Shown: positions 45,068 to 53,286 of the stretch, in pieces
Position numbering within the stretch: the first letter of the stretch is position 1
How the letters are laid out: each line of letters opens with the position of its first letter
Notes under the pieces: model-generated
The model's input: the letters and a program-made list of their open reading frames with translations, nothing else
Database searches by the model: none
What the model was told of the DNA's origin: nothing
Translations under genes and position numbers: made by a program
Assembly: GCF_014698965.1 (NCBI RefSeq)
Contig: NZ_JACXAE010000126.1
Coordinates: forward strand, 1-64,000
Direction: 5' to 3'
DNA from: Iningainema tapete BLCC-T55
GTDB taxonomy: Bacteria > Cyanobacteriota > Cyanobacteriia > Cyanobacteriales > Nostocaceae
Length of the DNA: 64,000 nucleotides

Positions 45068-45403
45068 GTGAAGTACTTCTTTCTATCAGAGGGTTGGACA
45101 GTTGGCAGAGTGTGGGCATCTGATGGATTATGGCAGATCACCGCATGGCGCCGCCAACCAGAAATGCAGCGATTAAATATTTGTCTTGTCGAACAAGGTG
45201 AAGTACTATGGCTGTACCGAGTGGAAGACGCTGTTTTAACAGTGGAAGTAAAGCCAACTACACTCCAACAGACTAGTAACACAAGCCAAGCGATCGGTCA
45301 AGTGGTACTTAAGCGTCTCATGAGTGCCGAACAGGTAATTGAGCGCTTGGGGACTGCGGAGGCGAAATGTCAACTGCAAAATATTCAACCAGTAGTGCAG
45401 TAG
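45068..45403 (+). CDS. Conserved hypothetical protein upstream of psbB
   Basis: 111 residues from GTG 45068 (MKYFFLSEGWTVGRVWASDG). Soluble, Trp-rich N-terminus (GLWQITAWRRQPEMQRLNIC) and no motif I can name. Comparable small proteins are common in cyanobacteria. It is on the same strand as psbB but separated by 355 bases with hairpins. Confidence 0.65.
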   Translation: MKYFFLSEGWTVGRVWASDGLWQITAWRRQPEMQRLNICLVEQGEVLWLYRVEDAVLTVEVKPTTLQQTSNTSQAIGQVVLKRLMSAEQVIERLGTAEAKCQLQNIQPVVQ

Positions 45404-45758
45404 TTGATGGAGGTAAAGAGTAAACATTTCTTTACCAAACCCCACATTCCCAACCCCACACTCTTAATGCTTGTAAATCAGGCGTTTGCGTAGCTTGAGT
45501 ATACCTAAACTACGTAAACGCCTATATTTACACGCTTGCAAACAGCTCAAACAATAGTTACACTTTTTAAAACATTCTCATTTTTGCATGGCGATGCGTA
45601 GACATTCGGTCAGGAGTCTTCCTTAAGAATGTTGGCGTTGCTGTGACTAACCACACTGTCTGACTTTTAAGACAAACATTGTGGAAAAGCCCTAGTGGCG
45701 ATAACAAAAACTGAAAAATTGCTTTGTAAACATAACTCATCGAGGAGGAGCGTAGTCG
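45404..45758 (+). promoter_or_regulatory. Leader and promoter region of psbB
   Basis: 355 bases without a gene. AGGCGTTTGCGTAG (45480-45493) pairs with CTACGTAAACGCCT (45510-45523) except for one G-U pair and could end the upstream gene or shape the leader. GAGGAGGAG at 45743-45751 is a very strong ribosome-binding site before ATG 45759. The remaining sequence should hold the psbB promoter. Confidence 0.6.
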
Positions 45759-47312
45759 ATGGGACTACCCTGGTACCGAGTACATACAGTAGTTCTGAAC
45801 GATCCAGGACGACTGATTTCTGTACACTTGATGCATACAGCCTTGGTGTCAGGCTGGGCAGGTTCGATGGCTTTGTACGAACTGGCTATTTATGACCCCA
45901 GCGACCCTGTACTCAACCCGATGTGGCGTCAAGGAATGTACGTGCTACCCTTCATGGCACGCTTGGGCGTCACCCAATCTTGGGGTGGTTGGAACGTTAC
46001 TGGTGGTCCAGCTACCGATCCTGGTTTCTGGTCATTTGAAGGCGTAGCAGCCGCTCACATTGTTCTTTCCGGTTTGTTGTTCCTAGCTGCTGTTTGGCAC
46101 TGGGTTTACTGGGATTTGGAACTTTTCCAAGATCCCCGTACTGGTGAACCCGCTCTCGACTTGCCAAAAATGTTTGGCATTCACTTGTTCTTATCTGGTT
46201 TACTTTGTTTCGGCTTCGGCGCTTTCCACTTAACTGGACTATTTGGACCAGGGATGTGGGTTTCTGACGCCTTTGGTTTAACCGGTCACGTCCAACCAGT
46301 TGCGCCAGAGTGGGGGCCAGATGGGTTTAACCCATATAACCCTGGTGGTGTAGTAGCTCACCACATTGCAGCGGGGATCGTCGGTATTATTGCTGGTTTA
46401 TTTCACTTGACGGTAAGACCCCCAGAAAGGCTATACAAAGCCCTCAGAATGGGTAATATTGAAACCGTACTTTCCAGTAGTATTGCCGCTGTATTCTTTG
46501 CAGCGTTTGTAGTAGCTGGTACTATGTGGTACGGAAGCGCTACCACCCCAATCGAACTGTTTGGCCCTACCCGTTACCAATGGGATCAGGGTTACTTCAA
46601 GCAGGAAATTCAGCGCCGTGTGCAAACTAGCGTTGCCGAAGGTGCTTCGCTCAGTGAAGCTTGGTCAGATATTCCCGAAAAACTTGCTTTCTATGACTAC
46701 GTGGGTAACAGCCCAGCCAAAGGTGGTTTGTTCCGCGTGGGACCAATGAATAAGACTAATGGTATTGCCCTTTCTTGGTTGGGTCATCCAGTCTTTAAGG
46801 ATAGCGAAGGTCGGGAATTGTCGGTGCGCCGTCTTCCTAACTTCTTTGAAACTTTCCCCGTGATCTTAAGTGACGCTGATGGAGTTGTCCGTGCTGACAT
46901 CCCCTTCCGGCGGGCAGAATCTCAGTATAGCTTTGAGCAAGCTGGCGTGACTGTTAGCTTCTATGGTGGTGATCTAAATGGTCAAACATTTACAGATCCT
47001 GCTGATGTGAAGAAGTACGCTCGTCTAGCACAAGGTGGTGAACCATTCTTATTTGATGGGGATCAAAGTACAAGGTTTGGTAATTTACCATTAGCTAAGA
47101 CTGATGGTGTATACCGCACCAGTCCTAGAGGTTGGTTTACCTTCGCTCACGCTGTATTTGCTCTGTTATTCTTCTTTGGTCATATCTGGCATGGTTCTCG
47201 GACAATCTACCGAGATGTATTTGCTGGTATTGACGCTGACATTGAAGAACAAGTCGAGTTCGGTGTCTTCCAGAAAGTGGGTGACTTAACAACCCGTAAG
47301 AAGGAAGCCTAA
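45759..47312 (+). CDS. psbB: Photosystem II CP47 apoprotein
   Basis: The core antenna protein of photosystem II, binding chlorophyll a through His residues in six membrane helices (e.g. [57 protein letters not shown]). Conserved start [20 protein letters not shown] and end [17 protein letters not shown]. It has 517 residues, a few more than the approximately 508-510 typical of other cyanobacteria; the extra residues fall in the large lumenal loop near [20 protein letters not shown] before [13 protein letters not shown]. psbT follows, the normal order. Confidence 0.98.
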   Translation: MGLPWYRVHTVVLNDPGRLISVHLMHTALVSGWAGSMALYELAIYDPSDPVLNPMWRQGMYVLPFMARLGVTQSWGGWNVTGGPATDPGFWSFEGVAAAHIVLSGLLFLAAVWHWVYWDLELFQDPRTGEPALDLPKMFGIHLFLSGLLCFGFGAFHLTGLFGPGMWVSDAFGLTGHVQPVAPEWGPDGFNPYNPGGVVAHHIAAGIVGIIAGLFHLTVRPPERLYKALRMGNIETVLSSSIAAVFFAAFVVAGTMWYGSATTPIELFGPTRYQWDQGYFKQEIQRRVQTSVAEGASLSEAWSDIPEKLAFYDYVGNSPAKGGLFRVGPMNKTNGIALSWLGHPVFKDSEGRELSVRRLPNFFETFPVILSDADGVVRADIPFRRAESQYSFEQAGVTVSFYGGDLNGQTFTDPADVKKYARLAQGGEPFLFDGDQSTRFGNLPLAKTDGVYRTSPRGWFTFAHAVFALLFFFGHIWHGSRTIYRDVFAGIDADIEEQVEFGVFQKVGDLTTRKKEA

Positions 47313-47317
47313 GAATG

Positions 47318-47349
47318 TTGTAGAGACGTACCATGGTACGTCTCTACAA
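47318..47349. repeat. GTAGAGACG palindrome family, perfect copy between psbB and psbT
   Basis: A 32-base perfect palindrome; the left arm is TTGTAGAGACGTACCA and the right arm its complement. It lies six bases after the psbB stop and could attenuate psbT or stabilise the psbB message. Confidence 0.85.
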
Positions 47350-47391
47350 GGTAGAATATTAATGGTGGCAGGATAGGCAGGTACTTTTGTT

Positions 47392-47496
47392 ATGGAAAGC
47401 GTTGCGTACATCTTAATTTTGACTCTGGCAATCGGAGTTCTTTTCTTCGCGATCGCGTTTCGCGAACCCCCTCGTATTCAAAACAAAGATGAGTAG
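47392..47496 (+). CDS. psbT: Photosystem II protein PsbT
   Basis: A 34-residue single-helix subunit at the photosystem II dimer interface: [19 protein letters not shown] then [15 protein letters not shown]. The start matches the family exactly. The length is normal (30-35). It contains a GCGATCGC HIP1 site. It lies 79 bases after psbB, with the palindrome between, and is followed by a terminator. Confidence 0.96.
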   Translation: MESVAYILILTLAIGVLFFAIAFREPPRIQNKDE

Positions 47497-47559
47497 AGAT
47501 GCTATAAATTGCGTCTTTAATGTTTGTTTGGTTTTTAATCTTTAAAAATAAACTTTTTT

Positions 47560-47593
47560 ACCGCTGTTACTATAAGTGACAGCGGTTATTTTT
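47560..47593 (+). terminator. Terminator of psbB-psbT
   Basis: ACCGCTGTTAC (47560-47570) pairs with GTGACAGCGGT (47576-47586) with one G-U pair, five-base loop, followed by TATTTTT. It lies just before the next gene's start. Confidence 0.85.
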
Positions 47594-47610
47594 ACTAAGT
47601 GGTATTCTGT

Positions 47611-48678
47611 GTGAGCCAATCTCCTCAAGAACAAATTAAGCTAACTGTTGAACAAGCACTTAACAAAAACCAGATTCCAGGAGCTGCGATCGCCATATAT
47701 ATTAATAGTCAGTCCTTTCTTGAAACAAGTATTGGATATCAAGACCTTAACCATGAAGTATTCCTACCTGTAGATGCCAACTTCTACATCTACAGCATTA
47801 CAAAAAGTCTTCTCGCCACAGCATCGTTGTACCTTGTCAGTCGTGGAGTACTGGCGATCGACACTTCTGTAAAAACGTACCTACCTGATTTCCCTTTGAA
47901 TGCCTCTATCACACTGCGACAACTTTTGAGTCATACTAGTGGACTACCAGACTATGGTGCTGTATCCGCCTATTTTGATGCTGTAAAAGCAACTCCTAGT
48001 TCTCCTTGGTCAACGGAAACTTTTCTAGACTTTGCCCAAACACAAGGTTTACAATTTCCACCAGGAAAAGCATGGAAATATTCAAATATTGGTTACCTAC
48101 TACTAAAGTGTATCCTCGAAAAAGTAACTGGTTTTTCCCTACAGCAACTTTTGCATAAAGTTATTTTTAACCCACTTTCTTTGCAAAAAACTTTTATTCC
48201 CAGTACTTTACATGATATTCGTGAACTTACGCCAGGGTATAGCACTTTTTTCAATGGAGATTTGCAAGACGTGACTCGTGTTTACCACCCTAGTTGGGTT
48301 GCTCATGGTGTTGTTGTTTCAACAGCGCCAGAACTTGCCAAAATTATAGACGCGCTATTTACAGGCAAAATTCTTAATCCTCTGTTCGTCAACCAAATGC
48401 TCACTCCTGTTCACTTATTGGGAAAGCATTCGCTGTTTCAACTTTTAGGATATGGACTGGGACTGTTTTTGGATGTAGAGTCACCCTATAGGATGGTAGG
48501 AGGACATACAGGTGAAGGACCAGGATACTCAGTTGCTGCCTTTCATTTTCCAAAGTTAGCAGATTCTCGCGTCACAGTGGTGGCATTTGTTAATCGAGAT
48601 CAACACGATTCTGGATTAGTACTTGTGGATAAGATGGTTGACATCTTAAATTGCTCAAATTATGGAAAGTACCTGTAA
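47611..48678 (+). CDS. Serine beta-lactamase-fold hydrolase (class C / esterase type)
   Basis: 355 residues from GTG 47611 (MSQSPQEQIKLTVEQALNKN); a GTG four codons earlier is possible. Catalytic motifs: SxxK in YSITKSLLATAS, YxN in WKYSNIGYLLL, and HTG in VGGHTGEGPGYS replacing KTG. No signal peptide is seen. This fold includes penicillin-binding-like enzymes and esterases; resistance is not implied. It follows the psbT terminator and converges with a RelE-type toxin gene, overlapping its end by 19 bases. Confidence 0.85.
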   Translation: MSQSPQEQIKLTVEQALNKNQIPGAAIAIYINSQSFLETSIGYQDLNHEVFLPVDANFYIYSITKSLLATASLYLVSRGVLAIDTSVKTYLPDFPLNASITLRQLLSHTSGLPDYGAVSAYFDAVKATPSSPWSTETFLDFAQTQGLQFPPGKAWKYSNIGYLLLKCILEKVTGFSLQQLLHKVIFNPLSLQKTFIPSTLHDIRELTPGYSTFFNGDLQDVTRVYHPSWVAHGVVVSTAPELAKIIDALFTGKILNPLFVNQMLTPVHLLGKHSLFQLLGYGLGLFLDVESPYRMVGGHTGEGPGYSVAAFHFPKLADSRVTVVAFVNRDQHDSGLVLVDKMVDILNCSNYGKYL

Positions 48679-48926
48679 ACATCTTTCCTGTGCAATACTC
48701 TCACAAAAATGACTATATTCTCATCTAATTTAATACCGATTCTATAGTCTCCTACTTTAATGCGATAGTATTCACCGTCAGCTTTGATCTTTTTAAGATT
48801 GCTCACATTCCCAAGATTGTCGGCAATTTCCACTTCTTCAATTACAGCTTTGATTCTTTGAAGTAATGCTTCTTTACGAATATTGCCTAAATCTTTTTCA
48901 AAGCTTTTTTTAAACTCTACTTTCAT
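48660..48926 (-). CDS. RelE/ParE-family toxin
   Basis: 88 residues, MKVEFKKSFEKDLGNIRKEA, YYRIKVGDYRIGIKLDENIV, IFVRVLHRKDVYRYFP. The GDYRIG and HRKDVY blocks are characteristic of the RelE superfamily, ribosome-dependent mRNA interferases. The start overlaps the stop of the antitoxin gene by ATGA. It is the last gene of a five-gene toxin-antitoxin operon. Confidence 0.88.
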   Translation of the reverse strand: MKVEFKKSFEKDLGNIRKEALLQRIKAVIEEVEIADNLGNVSNLKKIKADGEYYRIKVGDYRIGIKLDENIVIFVRVLHRKDVYRYFP

Positions 48927-49132
48927 CCTTTACTTTCCAAGATTTTGAAAACTGCTTCACGGCTGACCGTCTCAGTATTTTCACCTTCCTTAATAGCTTT
49001 TTCTAAGGCTATGTCTTCTATTATTTCTACTAATAAATCAGAAAATACCTCTTTTTGCTCTTGAAATAGCTCAATAATAGCTGTCTTCAAAAGTTCTTTT
49101 AGTCTACTTTCTTCTAGGTTAAGTTCAGCCAT
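48923..49132 (-). CDS. Antitoxin of the RelE-type pair
   Basis: 69 residues, acidic and helical (MAELNLEESRLKELLKTAII; LVEIIEDIALEKAIKEGENT). It has no obvious DNA-binding domain in this length and resembles small antitoxins that precede RelE toxins in cyanobacteria. It overlaps the toxin start. Confidence 0.75.
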   Translation of the reverse strand: MAELNLEESRLKELLKTAIIELFQEQKEVFSDLLVEIIEDIALEKAIKEGENTETVSREAVFKILESKG

Positions 49133-49149
49133 ATATCCTCCTAATCACC

Positions 49150-49359
49150 TCAAGACTTAGAACCATTTTGAGTCCGTGCCATGAATTCAGGATAATTTTC
49201 CAAGTCCTGCAATGACTCCAAAGGTGGCATTTCAATCCAATTCCCTTCTGCATGTAGCTTATCTACAAAAGCATAAAAAGCTTCCTTATTTTCTCGGTGA
49301 GCAATAACATAATCATGCAAATCTTTTTGACTCATTACTTGAAAGTTTGGTTTAGTCAT
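49150..49359 (-). CDS. DUF6887-like small protein
   Basis: 69 residues from ATG 49359 (MTKPNFQVMSQKDLHDYVIA). HRENKEAFYAFVDKLHAEGN and the EMPPLESLQDLENYPEFM block match a cyanobacterial family usually named DUF6887, of unknown function. The start lies one base after the stop of the brnA-like gene. Its usual partner (DUF6888) is not adjacent here. Confidence 0.7.
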   Translation of the reverse strand: MTKPNFQVMSQKDLHDYVIAHRENKEAFYAFVDKLHAEGNWIEMPPLESLQDLENYPEFMARTQNGSKS

Positions 49360-49360
49360 C

Positions 49361-49678
49361 CTATGTAGCTCCATCTTCCGTTGGGGTATTTGTTTCAGCT
49401 TTAATTTCTTGGAGAATTGTGAAAATTTCCTCTTCTGATTGAATATGCCTTGCTAATACTTGAGCGGTTGATTCAAGCATACGAGCAGAGAATAATTTAG
49501 CTAAGTCTTGTCGCAAACCCTGTCCAATATAAAACCTGAGTAATGCTTCAGGTGACATATCTCGATTAGTGGCAACTTTTTCGAGCGATCGCAACGTATC
49601 TTTTGGTATCTTTATCGTTACTGTTTCTGCAGCACGGGGTCGTAAATTTAGTTCTATTTCTTCTTCAGGCTTGTTCAT
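49361..49678 (-). CDS. BrnA-type antitoxin
   Basis: 105 residues from ATG 49678 (MNKPEEEIELNLRPRAAETV). The ribbon-helix-helix part is VTIKIPKDTLRSLEKVATNR then MSPEALLRFYIGQGLRQDLA. It follows the BrnT reading frame with a 14-base overlap, as in brnTA operons, where BrnA represses the promoter and neutralises BrnT. Confidence 0.8.
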   Translation of the reverse strand: MNKPEEEIELNLRPRAAETVTIKIPKDTLRSLEKVATNRDMSPEALLRFYIGQGLRQDLAKLFSARMLESTAQVLARHIQSEEEIFTILQEIKAETNTPTEDGAT

Positions 49679-49959
49679 ACAACTTTCTTTCAATACGAGT
49701 AGCAGGACGGGCAGAAATTATGCGTGTTCGTCTACCACGTTCTACATAAACTACTAGTAATAGGCGTTGAGCAATCTTAATAACCAATGATGAAATCACG
49801 CTGTTCATCGTTAGCGCTGGCATCACCCATCTGGTAGAAAGGGTCAAAGAACACTTCTGCTGCTTCTTCAAATGTAACACCATGTTTTTCTACATTGCTT
49901 TGTGCTTTGTTTTCATCCCATTCAAATTCAGTGCCTTGCAACTGATAAACAGTATTCAT
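49665..49959 (-). pseudogene. BrnT-type toxin, frameshifted
   Basis: The N-terminal half (ATG 49959) reads YQLQGTEFEWDENKAQSNVE, KHGVTFEEAAEVFFDP, ending RDFIIGY at a TAA (49777). The C-terminal half continues in another frame as KIAQRLLLVVYVERGRRTRI, then SARPATRIERKLYEQA, to a TGA at 49665. Removing one T after the Tyr codon restores one frame. The catalytic core (the HGVTF and RIISAR blocks) is thus split and the toxin is probably inactive, or a sequencing error is present. Confidence 0.88.
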
Positions 49960-50007
49960 GTATCAATCTATTCAGATCACTAAGTGCGTGGGTGTTTTGG
50001 GGTGAGG

Positions 50008-50493
50008 TTATGCTGGTAAATTGGCAAACACCTGCTCGACTAACTGTTTTGCTTTAGCATCTAAACGTTGCCAATCCACATCTCCGGTTTCATCGATTAG
50101 ACTAGTATCAATCTCGACTGCTTCATCTCCTGCTTGATAGTTGTTAAAACAAACTTGATAACATAGATGCCACATATCAATCTGGACTGTTTGCTCTTGA
50201 CGCTGTAAACACAGATGATATCCTGGATGGGGCATGGGTAGACGAGCTAGAGCCTCTCTGATTTCCAGAGCTTGTTCCGGTGTAGCCGTTTCCAGTTCTT
50301 CTAAAAGCTTTGTCACGACTACTTTAGTTTCTTCAGTAGTACCAGCAGGCCAAATTAGTACATCTTGGTAAGTCCCCTTCCAAGCAGATACCTCAAGCAG
50401 CTTGCGGATATTATCGACAACGCGAATGAAAGCAGGTTGCATCAACAGTTCCGCCTGTTGCCATGCAACTGAGTTCGTTATTTTAGGTGGCAT
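50008..50493 (-). CDS. Conserved cyanobacterial hypothetical protein
   Basis: 161 residues, soluble and acidic: MPPKITNSVAWQQAELLMQP, SAWKGTYQDVLIWPAGTTEE, LCYQVCFNNYQAGDEAVEID. I know of no function. It has no signal peptide. It stands alone upstream of the toxin-antitoxin operon, 48 bases before the brnT start, and diverges from the kinase gene. Confidence 0.65.
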   Translation of the reverse strand: MPPKITNSVAWQQAELLMQPAFIRVVDNIRKLLEVSAWKGTYQDVLIWPAGTTEETKVVVTKLLEELETATPEQALEIREALARLPMPHPGYHLCLQRQEQTVQIDMWHLCYQVCFNNYQAGDEAVEIDTSLIDETGDVDWQRLDAKAKQLVEQVFANLPA

Positions 50494-50658
50494 TGGTAGT
50501 CAATCGGGATATATGAAATAAAAGTTAACAATGTAGATTTATTAAAAAACTGAGATTTTTATCCAAATCTTTTCTCAAGATAGCGGATTTTATTGAGGAA
50601 TATTTGGAGATATTTATTACCACCTCTAAAAAAAAGGTGTAAACACTGGGGAGTGAAT

Positions 50659-52554
50659 ATGATCGGTAAGCTGCTAGACCACCGTTATCAAGTTATTAAC
50701 GTCCTTGCCACAGGAGGATTCGGTCAAACCTATATTGCCAAAGATACTAAGCGACCAGGCAACCCCGTTTGCGTTGTCAAGCACCTCAAACCCGCAAATG
50801 ACCCAAAAGTGTTTGATACTGCTAAGCGCCTGTTCCAAAATGAAGCCGACACTCTAGAACAACTGGGAAACCATGACCAAATTCCTCGGCTTCTAGCTTA
50901 CTTTGACGACAATCAAGAATTCTACTTAGTACAAGAATTCATCGAAGGGCATCCATTAAGCGATGAACTAGTTCCTGGTAAAAGATGGAGTGAAAGCCAA
51001 GTAATTCAAATGTTGCAGGAAGTTCTGAGCATCCTGCTATTTGTCCATCGTCAAGGTGTGATTCACCGTGACATCAAACCAGACAACATCATTCGTCGTG
51101 CGGCAGACAACAAATTAGTTTTAGTTGATTTTGGGGCTGTTAAACAATTGCGAGTGTCTACTAGCGGATATCGCACTGCGACAGTAGCCATTGGTACTCC
51201 AGGTTATATGCCGATAGAACAAGGGCAAGGCAAGCCCCGCCCTAACAGTGATATTTATGCTTTAGGCATTATCGCTGTTCAAGCTCTAACGGGAGTACCG
51301 TCAATGGATTTGCAAGAAGATCCCGAAACAGGGGAAATTCTTTGGCAACATTTAGCACCTGTTAGCAATGAGTTAGCGGCTGTGTTAACTAAAATGGTGC
51401 GTTATCATTTCAAAGACCGCTATCAAAGTGTATCGGAAGCACTGCAAGCCTTGCCCAGCTTGGAATTTAAGTCTTCGGCTCATGTAAACGTAGTGGGAAA
51501 TGATTCGAGAAATTCTCATTATCAACAAGTAGAATACTATTCGCCCCAGTCACGACAGAAAACCATTGCTGTTGCACCAGCAAATCTTGCTGCAGCCCCA
51601 CAACCAGTTAAAGCCAGCCCTAAACCAGTTCGTAAAGGTTCTGGAGGACCTGATTTATTACACTTACTCATCCTGGCTGGGTTGGTAACTGGTGCTGCTG
51701 TTGCTAGCCCAAATTTAGTGAAAAATGTGCAAAGTTTTGCCACAAATTTTAAAGCAACTGAAGCCCAACTACCACAAAACTGTATGGCTCTGGTAGTGGG
51801 TAATTCCAATATCCGTTCTGAACCTAGTTCTATTAGTTCTGACACTGTTGTGCAAGTTGTCACTAACGATCAAAAGTTCGAGGTTACAGGTAAGCGAACA
51901 AAACATGGTTGGGTGCAGGTTAAGCTTGATGCACGCTTGGCATGGGCGCACTCAGATGTGATCCAAAATAATGAAGAATGGGCTTCTTGTCTACGCGATA
52001 AAAGTATTGCGCTGAAAACTGTTAATGATGCAGATTTTATTGCCGATCGCCCCGCTCCGCAACCGAAACCAAAACCCATTGTTGCACAAACACCATCGCC
52101 TAGCAACAATGGTGATGATAAATGGGAAGAAGCTAAAAAGAAGTATGAATCAGGAGATATACAAGGTGCGATCGCACTGCTAGAATCAGTTACTGCCAAA
52201 TCTTCTGGCATTAAAGAAACCACAGAAATGATTAATCAGTGGCAGCAGGATTGGGCGAAGGCAGAAGCATTATTTAATGACATTAACAAAGCTCTCGATC
52301 AAGGAAACTGGGATCAAGTTCTGGCTTACAGAGATCATCCTGAAAAATTACCCAATATTCAATATTGGCGAGATAAACTTGATCCCATGTTCAAGCAAGC
52401 TGCCGAAAATTTACATCAACAGCAGCTTCCTAGAGCAGACAAACCTACTGTGCCCAAAACTTTACGAACAAAACCAACTCCAGCTGACACACCAGACACT
52501 ACAGATAGTTCTAGTACTACAGCCAAGCCCGATCCTCAATTAAAACTGTACTAA
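50659..52554 (+). CDS. Serine/threonine protein kinase with SH3-like extracellular domain
   Basis: 631 residues from ATG 50659 (MIGKLLDHRYQVINVLATGG); an in-frame ATG at 50593 precedes the conserved start. Kinase motifs: LATGGFGQTYIAKD (P-loop), CVVKHLK (Lys), HRDIKPDNII, LVDFGAVKQL, GTPGYMPIEQ. A membrane helix (LLHLLILAGLVTGAAVASPN, about residue 335-352) leads to a bacterial SH3-like domain (LVVGNSNIRSEPSSISSDTV, VQVKLDARLAWAHSDVI) and a helical repeat tail. It probably senses an envelope signal and phosphorylates cytosolic targets, by family analogy. Its end overlaps the convergent gene by 4 bases. Confidence 0.9.
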   Translation: MIGKLLDHRYQVINVLATGGFGQTYIAKDTKRPGNPVCVVKHLKPANDPKVFDTAKRLFQNEADTLEQLGNHDQIPRLLAYFDDNQEFYLVQEFIEGHPLSDELVPGKRWSESQVIQMLQEVLSILLFVHRQGVIHRDIKPDNIIRRAADNKLVLVDFGAVKQLRVSTSGYRTATVAIGTPGYMPIEQGQGKPRPNSDIYALGIIAVQALTGVPSMDLQEDPETGEILWQHLAPVSNELAAVLTKMVRYHFKDRYQSVSEALQALPSLEFKSSAHVNVVGNDSRNSHYQQVEYYSPQSRQKTIAVAPANLAAAPQPVKASPKPVRKGSGGPDLLHLLILAGLVTGAAVASPNLVKNVQSFATNFKATEAQLPQNCMALVVGNSNIRSEPSSISSDTVVQVVTNDQKFEVTGKRTKHGWVQVKLDARLAWAHSDVIQNNEEWASCLRDKSIALKTVNDADFIADRPAPQPKPKPIVAQTPSPSNNGDDKWEEAKKKYESGDIQGAIALLESVTAKSSGIKETTEMINQWQQDWAKAEALFNDINKALDQGNWDQVLAYRDHPEKLPNIQYWRDKLDPMFKQAAENLHQQQLPRADKPTVPKTLRTKPTPADTPDTTDSSSTTAKPDPQLKLY

Positions 52555-53117
52555 TTTTTCCTTTGGGGAGCTGGCTGAGGAGACACAATTGGCGGCAAAT
52601 TTAAATCGGTATTAAAAAAGTATACGCGATCGCAGTATTGGGTTTGACTAGTACAAACAGCTTCTATACCAACGTTACTAACATTGCTAACATCTAATGA
52701 TATTAAGGCTTGCTGTGCTGGTGCAACTGTACGAGCGTCAGCCTGCCTACCATCTAAGTATACCCTCACCTGTACTGCCGGACTTCTGGTGTCATTGTCA
52801 CGCATTCCAAAACCTAAGTTTAGAGTTTGAAACACAGGTTGAGGACGATTATCAGGTTTGATTTTACAAGTTAGGGAAGCAGCACGGTAGCCCGGTCCCA
52901 AATAAAACTGACTTGAATAAACTGCTCTACCTATAGAAACATCTAAATTTTGTTCACGGGCAGTACCCAATCCACTGCTCACACATTTAGCTCTTAATAA
53001 AGGAACAGGACGTGGTACTTTAGGCGGTGCTTGAGCAATTGTTTCACTAAATGCAGTAGTCACGCATAATACCACAGTACTGGCGACAAATGAACTAATT
53101 AACTTAATTTTTTGCAT
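52551..53117 (-). CDS. Secreted protein, unknown function
   Basis: 188 residues with a signal peptide (MQKIKLISSFVASTVVLCV; cleavage near SETIAQA). The mature part has Cys residues (AKCVSSGLG, LTCKIKPD, AVCTSQTQYCDRVYF) and a beta-rich composition; a Pro-rich tail (SPQPAPQRKN) follows. I do not recognise a named family. It follows the SdrD_B repeat gene by 170 bases on the same strand and may belong to the envelope cluster. Confidence 0.65.
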   Translation of the reverse strand: MQKIKLISSFVASTVVLCVTTAFSETIAQAPPKVPRPVPLLRAKCVSSGLGTAREQNLDVSIGRAVYSSQFYLGPGYRAASLTCKIKPDNRPQPVFQTLNLGFGMRDNDTRSPAVQVRVYLDGRQADARTVAPAQQALISLDVSNVSNVGIEAVCTSQTQYCDRVYFFNTDLNLPPIVSPQPAPQRKN

Positions 53118-53286
53118 TCTTTCAAAAGATCACAATAAAAGTCAAAACAATGATATCTAATCACAAATCGATTTTTTCTTTATTGAACATCTTTCTTGTA
53201 ACATATAGCTCCCAACCGGAATGTGAGGCAGGCAGGATGCCCACCCCACAAGATAAAAAGTATATTCCTTCTGCCTCCTGCCTTGT

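Noticed and set aside
45695-45895. Small plus-strand frame overlapping the psbB start
   Set aside because: Out of frame with psbB, weak start, and explained by psbB coding sequence.
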